IMG/VR virus record: IMGVR_UViG_3300025122_000122
Coordinates: 1 to 27,052 of that record
Source of the DNA: a virus
Direction: 5' to 3' (one strand)
Length of the DNA stretch: 27,052 bases
Shown here piece after piece: positions 14,789-23,727 of this stretch. The position numbers and the translations under genes are program-made. Position 1 is the stretch's first letter, and every line of letters starts with the position of its first letter. The notes under the pieces were generated by a model. The model did no database searches and was not told the DNA's origin. It saw nothing but the letters and a program-made list of their open reading frames with translations.

Positions 14789-17700
14789 TGTCCCGTGAAA
14801 CTCTTAAAGATTTCTTAACCTCAATAGGATCTGGAGCGGATCAGATATCCTATGTCCTCGACGACAGTAACGCAAATGGCATGATAGACTCTGGAGATGA
14901 CTTGGGTAAGGACCCCGGAACCGGAGAGCAGCTGCTACAGCTAGACAAAACGGGTACTGGACTACTGGGGGATTATACGAAATTCATTATCTCTAATTTA
15001 AACTATTTTAAGCTGATGGGAGGAAATGAGGAGGCAGCGCCCACAGACCGGGGAAGTGTTATCAGCGTTGCTGAGAATCAGGGCGCTGAGGATGTTTTTG
15101 TGACCATATCTAATCCCTCCACCACACTGGGAATGGAACTGTCTCGTTATTCTAATAGCGGTGAGTTTGACGACACATCTCACACTCTTGACGATCTCAT
15201 TGATAAGACGGGAGACAATCCTGACGCAAATGGAAATTATTTACTAGCTGATATTGTGGGATCTGATATCAACGAGACCGGAACCACGCTGATCTCAACT
15301 CCCGAGGATTTGGGAACTGAAGTAACTGAGTCAACATATGAGATTTTTAAAAACAATAGCAGATTCTCACCCGGAGTGTTAGGAAAAGCATTTTCAGAGG
15401 TGACAACTCCCTCCTCAGAGCTAGACAGCTCAGATTTCACCACTGTGCAAAATGATTTCGGAGATTATGATAAGGACGCCCTAACTGTCGCGCTAGATGA
15501 TCTTAAAAAAATCGGAGGATCTCTAATGCTGAAGGCAACCGGATTTGATAATCAGGAGACAGCCTACAGCCCCTCGACCAGTGTGGATCCAGACGACTTT
15601 AACATTGATGATCTCACCAACCCAGAGACTGAGGCCTCCCGACAAATTGATTTTGAGCTGCTGAGATCTAAAAATGCCATGGGATTTCCCAGCATCGGAG
15701 ATGAGTCTGCCCGAGCTGGAAGCGGTGACTTTCTTTCTTTAGATGAGGCGACCAGCACCTCCTATGGTGCTACTAGCACACCAGACAGCCCGTTCAATAA
15801 GCCCTGGAGTAGCACAATAATCACACAGGCTGCTGCAGCCATTGTGGCCTTGGCTAATGTTGCGATTGATTTTGATGATCAGTTCATGGGAGCCATTTCT
15901 GATGTCGGAAAGTTTCCCCTGGGAAGAGGTCCTCTCCTGATGGGAGAGAGCTCCTCTGACGTTCCCGCCCAGACCAGGTTGATCCGAAGTCTCTTCTTAG
16001 TCAACACTGACTATCCGTTTAGACAGTGTGTCGACGAGGGCTCTAAGATATTTTTTGGTGATGTTTTGAGAGATCTAAGCCAGTCTGGTGTTGAAGGATA
16101 CCAGTTTATCTATGAGTCTCCAGGATATTTTTTATCCCTGGCCAGAAGCATTATTAGATCAGCTGATCTGATTTCTCAGGAGTTTGAGGAGGCCAGCAAC
16201 AGGGGGTTTGATTCGTCCTCCACTGTAAAGCTATTTCAGGTCATCTCTAGCTCTAAGGTCTTGAGTCTCTTTAAGGTGCTTGCCGTGACCGGAGATATAT
16301 CTCTCATTCGCTCCATGGGACAGGGAATTGAGAAGGCCATTGAGGATGATGGATTCTTTAATGTCGATAAGCTTCCAGATGGCCCTGCCACCAGAATAGC
16401 AAAAAGTCGTACGGACGACGGACTGACCAACATGTCTCTGTCCTGGAGAACCAGCTCCCAGCCTGCTCTCTATATTCTTCCTAGATCTGTCTACGGAGCC
16501 GTAGTTGATATGAGTACTGCGGCCATTGGAACGAACCCACTCAAGGGAATGATGGCGACGTCTCTCGTAACCAAGACGTACTTGGATAGAAGACTACAGG
16601 GAGACTCGTCCAGAATACCGGGAGATGTGGTGGAAAGAATGGAAAACCTTTTAGATTCTGAATACGTTCCCTTTTATTTTCATGATCTCAGAACCAATGA
16701 AATTTTAACTTTTCACGCATTCTTGAGCGAGCTTAGTGACACCTATACGGCTAACTATAACTCTTCTAAGGGATTCGGAAGAGTTGATCCCGTTTACACC
16801 TATTCTAATACAGACAGATCAGTTTCTTTTTCATTCATTATAGCCTCCACCTCAAAGGAGGATTTTAACGAGATGTGGTGGAAGATAAATAAGCTAACCA
16901 CCCTGGTCTATCCCCAGTGGTCAAGAGGTACCCTGGTTCAATCCGATGGGGGCTCCTCCTCGTTCATCCAGCCCTTTAGCCAGATGATCTCCTCCTCTCC
17001 TCTAATTAGATTAAGGATTGGAGACGTGATTAAGGGAAACTATTCTAAATTTAATCTTGCTAGAATATTTGGCATAGGTAATGATGATGTGTCACCCAGT
17101 GCTGACACCCTCGTGTCGATGGCTGCAGATGCTATTTCCGAGAAAGCCGAAGCATTTGTATCCGGCGTAGAAAATTTTGTGGATGCTGCTCGAATTGCTG
17201 TAATGGAGGCCTTCTATCTTGTGTATGGAACTCCGTTACAGTACGAGGGAGACCTGGGTGGACATAGTGTATCTAGAGCTGCAACCTCTGTAATTTCTCA
17301 GGGTTTAATTAATGGATTTGCCAATCCCATTGTTCTGGGAAATGTTATAAATCGACTTCAGGATCCCGACAGTCAGGCACTTTCTGTTCCCTCCTTCGGA
17401 GGAGCTCGAGCTGTGGTTCAGGGTGCAATTGACTCAATCTCAAGTGCTCTTTCTCTTTTTTCTAGTTTCATGGAAGATGAGTTCGGGTATCAGATAGGGG
17501 ATAATGTTTATGTAAAAGCTAGCGATGCGGGTCACTACGTAACCGATGATCAGACACTTGATCCTGACGGAAATCCGTATCGTCTGAGGCTTTTTAGACC
17601 TCTGCTGGGAAAGGTTATCCTCCGAGAGACCCTTTTTATCGAGACGATATCCGATGTAAATGAGGCAATGATCTTCCGCGGCGGAAGCACCCGAGGAAGA

Positions 17701-18330
17701 CAGCAGAAGACCATCTACACTGTCCGGCTAACTGACCTGGCAACTCCGGGAAAATTTAAAGATAAAAACATTAGGGTAACACACAATGATCTCTATCCGG
17801 ACCCAGACCAAGTTTTTAATAGGTTAATTCTTCCGCTGATGGACCCCATGCAGTGGGGAGCCTCCTTTCTCCAGCCAGTGGCCAATGAAGCAGCCTTAGC
17901 TGCAGGAGTTCCCGTGGACACAATTACTATGGATCTCACCCAAGCGTCCCAGTTCATGAGCGGATATGATGAGCTTCTTGGAAGAGAGGCTAACCCTGTT
18001 GCCAAGTCCTTTCGAAGCACCCGAGGCCGAGGCCTGGGAGGTGTTATTACGAGACTAGACTATACGTGGATAAATTCTGATACCACCTGGGAGATTGATT
18101 GGAATTCTCGGGCACCCAAACTTTGTAAGGTAACTGTTAGCTTCTCTCCCATTCATGATCTTCCTCCAGGTCTGGATAACGAAGGATTTAACAGGGCTCC
18201 CCTGTACAATGTGGGACAGATCATGGAGTATGTTGCGGGAGATGCTCATGAGGACTCTGGGGCAGCTTCAAAACTAGCCTTTAGAGATGCTGGAAGGCTC
18301 GGCCATAAAAGTAAAAAGTTTAACGAATAG
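14788..18330 (+). CDS. Very large tail/baseplate structural protein
   Basis: 1180 residues, probably a baseplate or tail-tube-initiation component; its place after the tape measure gene corresponds to T4 genes 48/54. The first ~340 residues are acidic and rich in Ser, Thr and Asp and look loosely folded. A hydrophobic Ala-rich segment (QAAAAIVALANVAIDF) lies near 345-360. A conserved-looking block at about 625-710 begins with EYVPFYFHDLRTNEILTFHA and includes YNSSKGFGRVDPVYTYS and MWWKINKLTTLVYPQWSRG; I associate this block with virion structural proteins of other large myoviruses. A Gly/Arg-rich region near 1080 precedes a beta-rich end (ITRLDYTWINSDTTWEIDW). ATG 14788 overlaps the previous stop. 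The precise T4 equivalent is uncertain. Confidence 0.7.
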   Translation: MSRETLKDFLTSIGSGADQISYVLDDSNANGMIDSGDDLGKDPGTGEQLLQLDKTGTGLLGDYTKFIISNLNYFKLMGGNEEAAPTDRGSVISVAENQGAEDVFVTISNPSTTLGMELSRYSNSGEFDDTSHTLDDLIDKTGDNPDANGNYLLADIVGSDINETGTTLISTPEDLGTEVTESTYEIFKNNSRFSPGVLGKAFSEVTTPSSELDSSDFTTVQNDFGDYDKDALTVALDDLKKIGGSLMLKATGFDNQETAYSPSTSVDPDDFNIDDLTNPETEASRQIDFELLRSKNAMGFPSIGDESARAGSGDFLSLDEATSTSYGATSTPDSPFNKPWSSTIITQAAAAIVALANVAIDFDDQFMGAISDVGKFPLGRGPLLMGESSSDVPAQTRLIRSLFLVNTDYPFRQCVDEGSKIFFGDVLRDLSQSGVEGYQFIYESPGYFLSLARSIIRSADLISQEFEEASNRGFDSSSTVKLFQVISSSKVLSLFKVLAVTGDISLIRSMGQGIEKAIEDDGFFNVDKLPDGPATRIAKSRTDDGLTNMSLSWRTSSQPALYILPRSVYGAVVDMSTAAIGTNPLKGMMATSLVTKTYLDRRLQGDSSRIPGDVVERMENLLDSEYVPFYFHDLRTNEILTFHAFLSELSDTYTANYNSSKGFGRVDPVYTYSNTDRSVSFSFIIASTSKEDFNEMWWKINKLTTLVYPQWSRGTLVQSDGGSSSFIQPFSQMISSSPLIRLRIGDVIKGNYSKFNLARIFGIGNDDVSPSADTLVSMAADAISEKAEAFVSGVENFVDAARIAVMEAFYLVYGTPLQYEGDLGGHSVSRAATSVISQGLINGFANPIVLGNVINRLQDPDSQALSVPSFGGARAVVQGAIDSISSALSLFSSFMEDEFGYQIGDNVYVKASDAGHYVTDDQTLDPDGNPYRLRLFRPLLGKVILRETLFIETISDVNEAMIFRGGSTRGRQQKTIYTVRLTDLATPGKFKDKNIRVTHNDLYPDPDQVFNRLILPLMDPMQWGASFLQPVANEAALAAGVPVDTITMDLTQASQFMSGYDELLGREANPVAKSFRSTRGRGLGGVITRLDYTWINSDTTWEIDWNSRAPKLCKVTVSFSPIHDLPPGLDNEGFNRAPLYNVGQIMEYVAGDAHEDSGAASKLAFRDAGRLGHKSKKFNE

Positions 18331-18338
18331 GAGACGAA

Positions 18339-18635
18339 ATGGCATTTAGTAGATACTCATCAACACCCAGGCTGGATAATAATAAATACTTGGGAACCTC
18401 TGTCACCCCTTCTTCAATATTTTTTGCCGTTTCACGAGGAACCCTGTTGTACACAACTAGGGTTGTAAAAGGGGAGGAGCGTCTCGATACCATTGCTGGA
18501 GAGGTGTATGGAAACTCTTCTTACTGGTGGGTGATAGCTGCAGCTTCAGGAATCGGGTGGAACCTTCAGGTTCCTCCAGGCACCCTTTTAAAGATACCAA
18601 GCGACCTGGGAAAGGTGGCAAAGCTAGCGAGATAA
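18339..18635 (+). CDS. LysM-like baseplate protein (gp53 / gpX type)
   Basis: 98 residues. After a short N-terminal arm comes a LysM-like fold: VVKGEERLDTIAGEVYGNSS, then YWWVIAAASGI and VPPGTLLKIPSDL (about residues 42-90). Such domains occur in small baseplate proteins of contractile tails, such as P2 gpX, Mu gp53 and T4 gp53, where they help attach hub and wedge; here the domain makes up almost the whole protein. ATG 18339 has AGGAG 5 bases upstream overlapping the preceding TAG. It is sandwiched between two giant tail proteins, with the next ATG one base after its stop, as expected for a subunit assembling with them. A cell-wall-binding role is less likely given this context. Confidence 0.72.
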   Translation: MAFSRYSSTPRLDNNKYLGTSVTPSSIFFAVSRGTLLYTTRVVKGEERLDTIAGEVYGNSSYWWVIAAASGIGWNLQVPPGTLLKIPSDLGKVAKLAR

Positions 18636-18636
18636 A

Positions 18637-21600
18637 ATGGGAAAAACTTCAAGTCAAATTTTAAGAGAAACTGGAATGGCATCGGTCCACGGAATGCTTG
18701 GATATTCAGACTGGATTGCCCTGATCTTAGAATCTGAAAGTGACACAGCTGCAGGACTCATATCAGATATTTCGGCAACTTTATCCAACGACACCTCTGA
18801 TGTTGGTTCAAAAGCTGATCAGATGACCTATGATCAGACTGTCGAGATCTGTGATATTCTTTTAAATGTATCTGAGGGAAGCTATTATGCTAAAGACCTT
18901 ATTACTAGAAGTGAGGATGTGGGATTAGAATCTCTTGATAGCATCGAGGGAGGTTTAAAAAAGATATTAAAAATATTTTATGAGTCCATCGAAGGTGCGG
19001 CCGTCCCTGATTATTTTGACTCCACAGTATCGATCAGAAACATGGTGTCAATAGGCAATGCACCTATCCAGGGAACTGCAGCGTCTGGAAATTCCTTAAT
19101 AAATGCAAACCCGTCTGCTCCAGAGAGAAATAGTTCTCCTGCACTTAGTGCCATTCAAATACAAGCTCCCAGAATCTCTCTCGCCTCTCGAGATTGTGCT
19201 GCCGTATCTTTTTTTATGAATTCAATTCCGGTGATGGAGATATCTCGGGCTGTTCCCTATGTGGATTTAAAGTTCATAACTGACACTCCTATGGTTAATA
19301 GGCAGGGAAAGATCACGGGAATGTCATTAATTAGATTTCTAGGCCAGACCGAGGCAGGAGATGATAATCCTATTAGTAATGCCCTTGCAACTGCACAGCC
19401 CGCTGCTGTTCAATCAGTCGTGACAGACCCTTCTACCGGCCTGGTGGCAAGTGCTGTGGAGCTCGTGAATACCTTAAAGGGAGAGGGGGGATCCTTCGAT
19501 TCTAGCTTAGGTCTAGGAAACGTATCTACAGCGGGATTAGAGCTCTTTTGCTCACCCCAGCTGCTAGTAAATGCCAATATTCATGATGCAGATCAAAGTC
19601 AATTCTCAGCTCCCGTGCTGGATAGATTTAGACCTTTTATGAGCTTAAATGAGGTAAGAATCAATGTTTACTCAGCTGGATCTAACATGGGACTGATGAA
19701 TTGTAGAAGATTATTTTTGAATATAACTCTTCATGATAGATCGAGACTATCGGAGATAGCTCCTTTGATTTCAGCTGGATCATTTAACCTGACATCAGTT
19801 ATCTTAAACTGCGGATGGTCTCACGGAGACGGAGCGATAGATAGTGAAAATATCTACGCAAGATTTTTAAACTCTCTAAGACTAAAAGGAGAGTTCACAA
19901 TTGAAAAAAGTGATTATAAGTTCACACAGAACGGCGAGGTGGACATTAATATTAAGCTCGGAGATAAAGCCACTAATGTCTGTAGAAATGCTTCCATTTC
20001 AACAGGATATCGGGTGGATACCACAGCTGTCATAGCTTCAATTAATAAAGCCATCTCCGCAGCACAGCACAGTATTACAAGAATCCCTGATGTAATGCCT
20101 CTATTGATTTTAAAGTCCCCTGATGTAACTGACAGCTTGAATACAATTCCATCCAATTTGAATGATGAGATCCAGGCAGTAATAAATTCCTATAACTCTG
20201 AGACACCAGGAGATATTGGTGTGCTGGTGTCAACAATCAAGTCGATACTGGGAGAAGAAGCCTCAGCTGGATTAGCTTTCAGCATATTTGAAATTATCAA
20301 TGATAAGCTTGCAAATCTTAATGCTAAGAATGAAAATGAAACCTACAAGACTGAAGATCCGTGGATAGATGATATAAATCAAGGTCCAAATTTAAATCTT
20401 GAAACCTACAGCTCTGAGACATTTAGGGATAGAGACAATTATGCCTCTTTTGGAAAGGCTGTGATGAGCTTTGTGGGAGCTCCGCTTGCAGCGACCAAAA
20501 AGTTCGATGAGGTCCAGGTGATATTTTATTCCTTCAATGATTCTGCTGGAGCTTATCACGGAGCTTCCATCGCCACTTTTCCGCTGAAGATATTAGAGAT
20601 TAGAAAAAGATTTGAGGAAAAGACAAAAAATAGTCGTAACTTATCAATCTGGCAAGCATTCGACATACTTTCTTCCTTTGTAGATGATGAAAGTGCCACC
20701 CCATACGGAATTGTTGAAACGGATGTCGAACAGGTGATAAATGCTTCTCCCGGAGCTCAGGAACAACCCCAGACTGTCCCGTCTCAGATGTCCGAAAGAC
20801 TCAGATCATTTGGTTGCGATTCTCCTGAGTTTATAACCCCGGATATTACATACTATCTAGAAACTGTTCCAGCGAACGTGGTTGATAGTGAGGGAGGGAT
20901 ATATAATTTACCGGGAAGAACAGTGGCCAAGATACACGTCTTTGATAAGACCACAAGTCCCAATTCCAGTGAAAAATTTCTCCTTCAGGCCTCCCAGGAT
21001 AAATCTCTTGCAATTCTCTATAACGGAGTTGATTCCGGTCAATCATCAAATTCTTCGGACTCTAGTTTAAATGTCAACGCTGTGGAGGGGGAAAAAAGGG
21101 GATTTCTATCACGTCTTCAGGAAAAAGATCTGCTTTCTTTTTTGGGGTCCAGCAAGGATGCTTCAGTTATCTCAGTTCAGACTCAAAATGAGAACATTAA
21201 AAGGCTTATCTCAAATACGGTTCCAACCATAAAGTTTGGAGTTTCAAATACAGCTATTAACAACATTTCAATTAACGGCACCACCTCCGGGGAAATGGCA
21301 GATATTTTTATGTATAGAGCTTATCAAAAACAAAAAGAGCAAAATCCCGAACAGGGCCAGGGAGCCTCTGATGAGATCGGAGATATCCATCTCATTCCCG
21401 CCTCCATAGATCTAGACAGCTTAGGGTGTCCTCTCATTAACTACGCTCAAGAATTCTTTATTGACATGGGCACTGGAACCTCCGTTGACTCAATATACGC
21501 TGTGAACGGATTAACCCACACTCTTTCTCCTGGATCCTTCACCACCAGGGCAAGCCTCCAGCCAACCAACCAAAATGTAATAAAGTCTTATCGAGACATG

Positions 21601-21648
21601 CTGGAGGGTGCGGTAACTGTCATAGAGGAAATTTCAGAAGCAGAGTAA
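18637..21648 (+). CDS. Large virion (baseplate hub-region) structural protein
   Basis: 1003 residues. The N-terminal ~130 residues are helical, followed by a Ser/Asn/Ala linker. A beta-rich block begins near residue 208 (YVDLKFITDTPMVNRQGK) and continues with PFMSLNEVRINVYSAGSNMG near 330, LNCGWSHGD near 393, and FTIEKSDYKFTQNGEVDINI near 420-440. The last third is mixed, with PEFITPDITYYLETVPAN near 730 and a C-terminal YAVNGLTHTLSPGSFTTRAS segment like the hub-type domains that close many baseplate proteins. No lysozyme or peptidase motif is visible. Its place after the LysM-like protein argues for a hub or tube-cap component (T4 gp27/gp48/gp54 area), but I cannot assign an exact equivalent. 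Confidence 0.65.
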   Translation: MGKTSSQILRETGMASVHGMLGYSDWIALILESESDTAAGLISDISATLSNDTSDVGSKADQMTYDQTVEICDILLNVSEGSYYAKDLITRSEDVGLESLDSIEGGLKKILKIFYESIEGAAVPDYFDSTVSIRNMVSIGNAPIQGTAASGNSLINANPSAPERNSSPALSAIQIQAPRISLASRDCAAVSFFMNSIPVMEISRAVPYVDLKFITDTPMVNRQGKITGMSLIRFLGQTEAGDDNPISNALATAQPAAVQSVVTDPSTGLVASAVELVNTLKGEGGSFDSSLGLGNVSTAGLELFCSPQLLVNANIHDADQSQFSAPVLDRFRPFMSLNEVRINVYSAGSNMGLMNCRRLFLNITLHDRSRLSEIAPLISAGSFNLTSVILNCGWSHGDGAIDSENIYARFLNSLRLKGEFTIEKSDYKFTQNGEVDINIKLGDKATNVCRNASISTGYRVDTTAVIASINKAISAAQHSITRIPDVMPLLILKSPDVTDSLNTIPSNLNDEIQAVINSYNSETPGDIGVLVSTIKSILGEEASAGLAFSIFEIINDKLANLNAKNENETYKTEDPWIDDINQGPNLNLETYSSETFRDRDNYASFGKAVMSFVGAPLAATKKFDEVQVIFYSFNDSAGAYHGASIATFPLKILEIRKRFEEKTKNSRNLSIWQAFDILSSFVDDESATPYGIVETDVEQVINASPGAQEQPQTVPSQMSERLRSFGCDSPEFITPDITYYLETVPANVVDSEGGIYNLPGRTVAKIHVFDKTTSPNSSEKFLLQASQDKSLAILYNGVDSGQSSNSSDSSLNVNAVEGEKRGFLSRLQEKDLLSFLGSSKDASVISVQTQNENIKRLISNTVPTIKFGVSNTAINNISINGTTSGEMADIFMYRAYQKQKEQNPEQGQGASDEIGDIHLIPASIDLDSLGCPLINYAQEFFIDMGTGTSVDSIYAVNGLTHTLSPGSFTTRASLQPTNQNVIKSYRDMLEGAVTVIEEISEAE

Positions 21649-21656
21649 TTGAACAC

Positions 21657-22895
21657 ATGACCTCTCCGGGTGTAAATTTACTCATGAATGTGTGTTTGCA
21701 TCGGAGAATGCTTGGTACTCGAAGACATCTGGACTGTGACCTCAATAGTCAAGAGTTTCGATGGACAAGCTCTATTCCAGACGAGAGCTGGATTTTCGGA
21801 GGAGGTGAATCTGAGAAAAAGAGTTTAAATATAATTCTTGAGTCTCTCAGAAAGTCTGTGAAAAGTTATCCCGCTGATTCTCATAAAAGGTCGTGGGAGA
21901 TAATTAGACCTGCTGGAATCAATAATGTTAAGTGGTATTGGGCTCTTCCCGATGAGACCTTTAAAAAGTATATTTCTGAGCTGCTAGATCAGCTTAGGTT
22001 GTTACTTGAGGAGGTGGATGATACATACTATACCCGAGAGATGGGCACGATTAGAGAGCTTCTCATAGACCTTCATCCGGCGAAGATAGATAGGAAAAAA
22101 TATTCTCTAATTGAGACAACAGAAAAAAATATGACCAATCTTCACACCCTGAAGAGCTTTAGACCTGATCAGTCAGGATACGCAAAAAAAACTATCTATA
22201 GCCACTCATCCTCGGTCACTGGAAGGCTTACAGTAAGATCAGGTCCCAACATTCTCACCTTAAAAAAAGAAAGTAGAAAAATTTTATCATCCCGATATTC
22301 GGATGGAGAGATAATGCACATCGATTTTGTGAGCCTTGAGCCCAGAATCATTCTAGCTGCTGCAGGTCAGGAAACACCCAGGGATCTCTACACTCACATC
22401 TCTAACAGTGTCTTCGGAGGAGAGGTCTCTAGGGAGATGTCAAAGATCTCAACGCTTAGCGCAATTTATGGAATGTCTCCTTATCGATTTAAAAGGAGTA
22501 CGGGAAGATCAGATGCTGCTAGAGTTTTAGGAGAGGTGAGACAATATTTTGGAATATCCTCCCTGGGAAGAAGACTTAAAAAGCAGATGGCAGATAAGGG
22601 TTACATAACGAATCTGTATGGCAGGCGGATATTTCCAGACTCAGACCTCTCTCATCTGCTGGTAAGTTACTACGCGCAGTCTTCCGGGGTAGATGCAGCA
22701 CTCCTGGGATTTTCACAAATTGTGCAGGAGATTAAAAAGGATGATTTATCTGCTCTTCCGCTGTTTGTGATTCACGATGCACTGATAATCGATGTAAAAA
22801 AATCACACGTAGAAGATCTTGTAAGAATAATAGGTGATGGGTTAAGCTTAGAAAAGCTCTCGGGAAAATTTCCCATGAGCATTGAAAAAATTTAA
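21657..22895 (+). CDS. Exonuclease-less family A DNA polymerase-like protein
   Basis: 412 residues with the PolA palm and fingers landmarks in order: LKSFRPDQSGY then SSVTGRLTVRSGPNIL (about 165-200, template/primer contact, as TGRLSS..PNLQN), motif A HIDFVSLEPR with catalytic D223, motif B R259...K263...L267...YG272 (O-helix), GYITNLYGRRIFPD (315-328) and motif C VIHDALIIDV with D374. Both catalytic Asp residues remain. The usual HDE of motif C is HDA, and the Phe/Tyr of the O-helix (Taq F667, E. coli F762) is Leu. The N-terminal ~150 residues are not recognisable as 3'-5' or 5'-3' exonuclease. T4-like phages replicate with family B gp43, so this is an extra polymerase. Start ATG 21657 lacks a clear ribosome binding site; in-frame ATGs at 21684 and 21708 are alternatives. 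Confidence 0.85.
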   Translation: MTSPGVNLLMNVCLHRRMLGTRRHLDCDLNSQEFRWTSSIPDESWIFGGGESEKKSLNIILESLRKSVKSYPADSHKRSWEIIRPAGINNVKWYWALPDETFKKYISELLDQLRLLLEEVDDTYYTREMGTIRELLIDLHPAKIDRKKYSLIETTEKNMTNLHTLKSFRPDQSGYAKKTIYSHSSSVTGRLTVRSGPNILTLKKESRKILSSRYSDGEIMHIDFVSLEPRIILAAAGQETPRDLYTHISNSVFGGEVSREMSKISTLSAIYGMSPYRFKRSTGRSDAARVLGEVRQYFGISSLGRRLKKQMADKGYITNLYGRRIFPDSDLSHLLVSYYAQSSGVDAALLGFSQIVQEIKKDDLSALPLFVIHDALIIDVKKSHVEDLVRIIGDGLSLEKLSGKFPMSIEKI

Positions 22896-22920
22896 TCACG
22901 GGATTCACATAATTATTGTT

Positions 22921-23691
22921 ATGAATTCTTCGGTCATCCTAACAGAAGACGATAATATTTCTGAACTGCTTCCTCACAAGAAGCTAAGCCAGATAATCTG
23001 GGAATCCGATAAGCTAAGGCCGGAAATAAGGGATCGACTTTTAAAAATAGCTGCTGAATTTTATTTCTTCCTTAGAATTCCCACACCCATAGAGGATATT
23101 CTTTTGACAGGTTCCATGGCGAATTACAATTACTCTAAGATGAGTGATATTGACCTTCATCTGTTGATAGATTTTTCAAAGGTGGATAAAAATCAAAAGA
23201 TTGTAAAAGATCTTTTAGATGCTAAACGTGCCCTCTGGAATGATCGACATGATATCACGATTAAAGCACATGATGTGGAGGTCTACGCTCAAGACAAAGA
23301 TGAAACACACTTCTCGACTGGAACCTACAGCGTCATTAGAAATGAGTGGATCAGAAAGCCCAAGCAGAAAAAAGTTGAGATAGATTTTGATGCAATTATA
23401 AAAAAATCTAAAAATCTAATGTCCGAGATAGACAAGGTCCTTAAAAGTCCCAATCGATTGGCAAAAATTGACAGGCTCAAGGAAAAGATTAAAAAGATGA
23501 GACAGTGCGGTCTAGAAGAAGGCGGAGAGTATTCAGTTGAAAATCTGACCTTTAAAATTCTCAGAAGAGAGGGATACCTTGAAAAATTATATGATACAGC
23601 CCGCGCTGATGTAGATGCACAGCTATCCCTCAACTCAGAATCTGTGGTGATGAAAAAAATTCTAAAAAAGCTCATTGAATTTAAACAATAG
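22921..23691 (+). CDS. Nucleotidyltransferase-fold protein (Pol beta superfamily)
   Basis: 256 residues from ATG 22921. The signature GS(M/x)...DxD is clear: LLTGSMANYNYSKMSDIDLH with G64-S65 and metal-binding D76 and D78; E120 in DVEVYAQD is a candidate third carboxylate. The C-terminal half is helical and very basic. Similar proteins recur in marine phage genomes, but the substrate is unknown; candidates are nucleotidyl transfer to RNA or protein, or an aminoglycoside/MNT-type reaction. A TTG at 22882 would extend the protein by 13 residues and overlap the polymerase gene; I prefer 22921 because the extension is hydrophobic and carries no recognisable motif, although neither start has a good ribosome binding site. 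Lying next to a polymerase gene and an HD-fold gene, it may belong to one functional unit. Confidence 0.82.
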   Translation: MNSSVILTEDDNISELLPHKKLSQIIWESDKLRPEIRDRLLKIAAEFYFFLRIPTPIEDILLTGSMANYNYSKMSDIDLHLLIDFSKVDKNQKIVKDLLDAKRALWNDRHDITIKAHDVEVYAQDKDETHFSTGTYSVIRNEWIRKPKQKKVEIDFDAIIKKSKNLMSEIDKVLKSPNRLAKIDRLKEKIKKMRQCGLEEGGEYSVENLTFKILRREGYLEKLYDTARADVDAQLSLNSESVVMKKILKKLIEFKQ

Positions 23692-23727
23692 TCCCTCCAT
23701 GTGAGAAAATATACTAGGAGGTTTATC

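Noticed and set aside
23701-23727. GTG start extending the HD-fold protein by nine residues
   Set aside because: A perfect AGGAGG at 23716-23721 is correctly spaced for ATG 23728 and lies inside the proposed extension.
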